Shown here piece by piece: positions 60,893 to 64,000 of a stretch of DNA of 64,000 nucleotides. The stretch comes from Gemmatimonas sp. (GTDB taxonomy: Bacteria > Gemmatimonadota > Gemmatimonadetes > Gemmatimonadales > Gemmatimonadaceae). A program made the position numbers and the translations under genes. Positions within the stretch are counted from its first letter, which is position 1; every line of letters begins with the position of its first letter. A model generated the notes under the pieces. The model made no database searches. It worked only from the letters and a program-made list of their open reading frames with translations, and was not told the DNA's origin. The stretch lies in assembly GCF_031426495.1 (NCBI RefSeq), contig NZ_JANPLK010000043.1:1-64000 (forward strand). Direction: 5' to 3'.

Positions 60893-62818
60893 TCACCCCT
60901 TCGGTTTAGCCCGCGGACTGCGGATAGGCAAGAGCCGACGGATTTCGGCCTCGAGTTCAAGGCGCTCCTTCATCAACGCGTCCTGCGCTTCTCGCGTTGC
61001 AGTTCGCATCGCCTCACGGATCTCATCGACCCGGAATTCCAACACACGTGCGTCGAGCTTGCTGAGACTGAGCCCGATGTCCGAAGCCTCCACATTGATC
61101 GCAACGGCCCCATCGGTGAGCTCGCGCAGCACCGCGAGCGCGTCCGGGGCCAAGCGGTCGGCGATCTGGTCCAGATCATCGTGCATCGGCGCGTTGAGTA
61201 GCGCCGCAAAGAGGGCACCGTACTGCGCGTGCCGGAAGGAAATCGGCGGATGCCGCTCGGCAACGCGTTCGGCGATCCCGCGATCTGCCAACATCGCGCG
61301 CACGAGTGAACGTTCCACCGGTTCGTCCCGACGCGGGCGAGGCGGAATGTTGGTGGTCTTCCACTCCGGCCCGCCGCCGTACCTGCTGTTCTTGCGCGAC
61401 TTCCAAACGGGCTTGTCGCCGTCGGGAGGCGGTAGTGGTGCCGGTTCGGAATCCACCGGCGGCCCTTCGAACGCGGGCATCGGCTCATCGGAACTCCGCT
61501 CCGGCGGCCCGCCGGGCGCACGGCGCCGTCCCTGCTCCGTCACCGCGTCGGCTTCCGTCGATAGCGTCACCTTGTCGAGGTGCGACACATCGGCGAGTCG
61601 TGCCAGGTACAGGTCGCGCGTCAGCGGATCGCGGGCCGCACGAATGGTGGGCAGCAACTTGTCGATCGCGATGCGACGCCGGCGCAGATCGGAGAACCAT
61701 CCGAGACGCTCGAGCATCTGCACCTGTCGGTCGAAGAGGTCGATCGCCAAGCCGAGTTGCGTATCCATCGCCGCGCGGCCCTGATCACGGACGAACGTGT
61801 CCGGATCTTCGTTCTCGGGCAGCGTGACAACACGAACGGTGGCCTTGTGCCCGAGCAACTCCAAACCGGACCGAAAGGTCGCCTTCTGCCCCGCCTCATC
61901 GCTGTCGTACAACAGGAAGACTTCGGGCGCGTATCGCACCAGCAACTGCGCCTGTTCATCGGTCAGCGCGGTACCGAGGGGGGCCACGACTTCTTCGATG
62001 CCGACCAGCACCAGTCGAATCGCATCGAGATAGCCCTCCACCACGATGGCACGACCCGCACGGCGCATGGCCTGTTTCGCGGTGTGCATGTTGTACAAGG
62101 TCTTTCGCTTCTGAAAGACCACCGACTCCGGACTGTTCAGATACTTCGGTGTGTCGTCGCCGAGCGCACGGCCGCCGAAGCCGACATGCCGACCCATCTC
62201 GTCGAGAATCGGGAACATCAGACGTCCACGAAAGCGCGGGCGCGGTTCGGTCTCGCCTTCCCGCACGACGAACAAGCCGGCTTCGATCAGGCGCGCGTCA
62301 TCGGCGCCGAGCGAATGCAGATACCGGCGCAGCGCCTGCAGATCGCGCGGGGCGAAACCAAGTCCGAAGCGTTCCCATGCGGCTTCGTCGAGTTGGCGCT
62401 GCTGTAAATACGACCGCGCATCGCGCCCGGTCGCTTCTTCGGTGAGCTGTCGCTGAAACCACTCGGCGGCAGCCGCGAGGACTTCGAAGTTCGGCGCGTT
62501 CGGATCGGGCGCCTGCGCGCGCATCGGTACGTCGACCACTTCGATGCCGACACGCTCACCGATCATCTTGACGGCGGAGGGCCAATCGAGGCCGAGACGC
62601 TTCCGTACGAACGAGAACACGTCACCGCTTTCGTGGCACACGAAGCAGTGGTAGCTCCCACGCTTTGGCGACACGGAGAAATTCGGATTCGTGCCACCAT
62701 GGAACGGACACGGTCCGCGATAGTCACCACCGGCGCGCTTGAGCGGCACGAACTCGCTGATAATCTGCACGATATCAGCCGCCGTGCGCACGCGCTCAAT
62801 GATTTCGTCGGAAATCAC
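60893..62818 (-). CDS. dnaG: DNA primase
   Basis: 641 residues. The N-terminal CHC2 zinc finger is CPFHGG with CFVCHESGDVFSFV, the TOPRIM core spans VEGYLDAIRL to LYDSDEAGQKAT, and the C-terminus is the DnaB-interacting helical domain. GTG start overlapping the mutS2 stop (GTGA). Confidence 0.96.
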   Translation of the reverse strand: MISDEIIERVRTAADIVQIISEFVPLKRAGGDYRGPCPFHGGTNPNFSVSPKRGSYHCFVCHESGDVFSFVRKRLGLDWPSAVKMIGERVGIEVVDVPMRAQAPDPNAPNFEVLAAAAEWFQRQLTEEATGRDARSYLQQRQLDEAAWERFGLGFAPRDLQALRRYLHSLGADDARLIEAGLFVVREGETEPRPRFRGRLMFPILDEMGRHVGFGGRALGDDTPKYLNSPESVVFQKRKTLYNMHTAKQAMRRAGRAIVVEGYLDAIRLVLVGIEEVVAPLGTALTDEQAQLLVRYAPEVFLLYDSDEAGQKATFRSGLELLGHKATVRVVTLPENEDPDTFVRDQGRAAMDTQLGLAIDLFDRQVQMLERLGWFSDLRRRRIAIDKLLPTIRAARDPLTRDLYLARLADVSHLDKVTLSTEADAVTEQGRRRAPGGPPERSSDEPMPAFEGPPVDSEPAPLPPPDGDKPVWKSRKNSRYGGGPEWKTTNIPPRPRRDEPVERSLVRAMLADRGIAERVAERHPPISFRHAQYGALFAALLNAPMHDDLDQIADRLAPDALAVLRELTDGAVAINVEASDIGLSLSKLDARVLEFRVDEIREAMRTATREAQDALMKERLELEAEIRRLLPIRSPRAKPKG

Positions 62819-64000
62819 GTGAGCTCGGCCACGGTGACGCCGGCGCCACCCTCATTCCACGCGCCCAGCCGGAAGCCCGCCACCCGCGTGTCCTTCTTGA
62901 GCATCTCTCCCACACGGGATCGCAGCGCGCCGGTCCCCTTACCGTGAATGATACGCAGCTCGCGCATGTCGGAGCGTACGGCGGCATCGAGCGCTTGGAG
63001 CACCTGATCGTCGACTTCATCCACGCGCAGTCCGCGCAGATCGACTTCACGCAGCGGATCGGCTTCGGGAATACTGCCGGCGTACGTGGCCTTCACCGCC
63101 GGCGGCGGCGGCGCGGACGACCGCGCGAGCGTCGACACCGGCACGGTCACCGTGAGTGACCCCACCACGACGCGCGCTTCCTTGCCTCGCACCGAGAGCA
63201 CCTGCCCGCTCTTGTTGTCGAGCGTGCCCACCAGCACGCGATCACCCTCGGCCAACGGCTGCTGCGCCTTCTGTGGCGTGCCGGCACGCGGCGTAGCCAC
63301 GTCGACGGCCTGGCGTACCTGCGTGCGGACCTTCTCGCGCGCAGCGCGCTGCTGCACGGCTTCAACGGCGAGTCCCTGCGCGGTGGCCGCCTCTTCAACG
63401 GCGCGTCGCGCCGCGCGTGCCGACGCTTCAAGCGCTTCCGCCTGTTCACCGGCCTTCGCACGGATCTCGGCAATCGCGCGCTCAACCTGACCGCGCGCTT
63501 CCAGCAGATACTTGCGCGCCTCCTGACGGGCCGACTTCTCCGCCTCACGTTCGCGCTCGCGCACCTTGAGCTCACGATCGGTGACCGTTGCCAAGCGCGC
63601 GCGCAACTTCTCCTGTTCGCGGTCCATCACCTGCTGGCGCGCACCGAGCGCACCGTCTCGCGCCTCTACGTCAGAGAGCAGCACGGCGAGATCGCGCTCG
63701 CCGTGTGGTAACCGCTCCTCGGCGCGCACGATGATGTCTTCCGGCAACTGCAGACGACGGGCGATGCTCAGGCCATAACTGCGACCGGGAATGCCCTTCA
63801 GCAATCGATACGTCGGCGCCAACTGCACGGCATCGAACTGCAGCGACGCATTCACCACGCCATCCACTTCGGTCGCCAGCAGCTTGAGCTGTCCAAGGTG
63901 CGTCGTCGCGATGGTCGTCGCCGATCGGCGCGTGAGCGTTTCGAGAATGGAACCACCGAGCGCCGCACCTTCGGCCGGATCGGTGCCCGAGCCGAGTTCG
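62815..64000 (-). CDS. mutS2: Endonuclease MutS2, C-terminal part (5' end outside the window)
   Basis: At least 395 codons, open to the right edge. ELGSGTDPAEGAALG and ATTHLGQLKLLA are the MutS-type Walker B and following motifs. A long coiled coil (about 150 residues) and a C-terminal Smr domain (EVDLRGLRVDEVDDQVL and HGKGTGALRSRVGEML) follow. MutS2 acts on recombination intermediates or on collided ribosomes. The N-terminal part and start are not in the window. Confidence 0.95.
   Translation of the reverse strand, partial: ELGSGTDPAEGAALGGSILETLTRRSATTIATTHLGQLKLLATEVDGVVNASLQFDAVQLAPTYRLLKGIPGRSYGLSIARRLQLPEDIIVRAEERLPHGERDLAVLLSDVEARDGALGARQQVMDREQEKLRARLATVTDRELKVREREREAEKSARQEARKYLLEARGQVERAIAEIRAKAGEQAEALEASARAARRAVEEAATAQGLAVEAVQQRAAREKVRTQVRQAVDVATPRAGTPQKAQQPLAEGDRVLVGTLDNKSGQVLSVRGKEARVVVGSLTVTVPVSTLARSSAPPPPAVKATYAGSIPEADPLREVDLRGLRVDEVDDQVLQALDAAVRSDMRELRIIHGKGTGALRSRVGEMLKKDTRVAGFRLGAWNEGGAGVTVAELT

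Overview
The window looks like one continuous stretch of the core chromosome of a high-GC, Gram-negative (diderm) bacterium. The gene order, the PEP-CTERM protein, the Rex repressor, the RsbV/RsbW/RsbU module and the aroA-cmk fusion all fit a Gemmatimonadota (Gemmatimonas-like) genome. That placement is inferred from gene content and could not be tested by database search. Almost all genes lie on the minus strand in long, tightly packed operons. Many neighbours overlap by ATGA, GTGA or TGATG, which implies strong translational coupling.

Layout from left to right. 1-3.6 kb: a truncated membrane protein after a poly-G/palindromic start, an AcoR-type sigma-54 activator with an amber codon at its conserved N-terminal Trp, and a small lipoprotein. 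3.6-11.9 kb (minus, transcribed right to left): rplM-rpsI, then rpsB-tsf-pyrH-frr-uppS-cdsA-dxr-rseP, i.e. ribosome, translation factors and envelope/isoprenoid lipid genes in a widely conserved order. 12.2-17.7 kb: mscL, then a biotin-dependent acyl-CoA carboxylase operon (carboxyltransferase, biotin carboxylase, BCCP) that contains an rRNA uracil methyltransferase. 17.7-20.4 kb: a TonB-domain protein, a four-helix membrane protein, and a PEP-CTERM protein behind a candidate sigma-54 promoter.

20.4-30.7 kb (minus): a lysine/diaminopimelate operon, dapE-asd-lysC-dapB-dapA-dapD, running into an aroA-cmk fusion and then rpsA. 30.7-31.2 kb: tRNA-Leu(UAA) and tRNA-Gly(GCC) with a promoter and a terminator. 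31-34.8 kb: a glycosidase-like protein diverging from an outer-membrane protein. 34.8-50.3 kb (minus): infC-rpmI-rplT-pheS-pheT-(coiled coil)-zapA, a structured spacer, then rny-folD-xseA-xseB-ispA-dxs-nadK-recN. The infC leader shows a terminator and a mutually exclusive antiterminator, and infC itself appears to start at AUU.

50.3-64 kb: an MBL hydrolase and a DnaQ-like exonuclease, divergent from rex, which carries a perfect Rex operator in its leader. Then, on the minus strand, mutS2-dnaG-(zinc ribbon coiled coil)-recJ-rsmD-coaD-pta-rsbV-rsbW-rsbU-ksgA.

No CRISPR array, prophage, insertion sequence or biosynthetic island was seen. The most notable items are regulatory: the infC attenuator, a 12-bp element shared by the infC and rpsA promoters, the sigma-54/PEP-CTERM pairing, the nonsense codon in the activator, and structured RNA regions beside rpsB and zapA.
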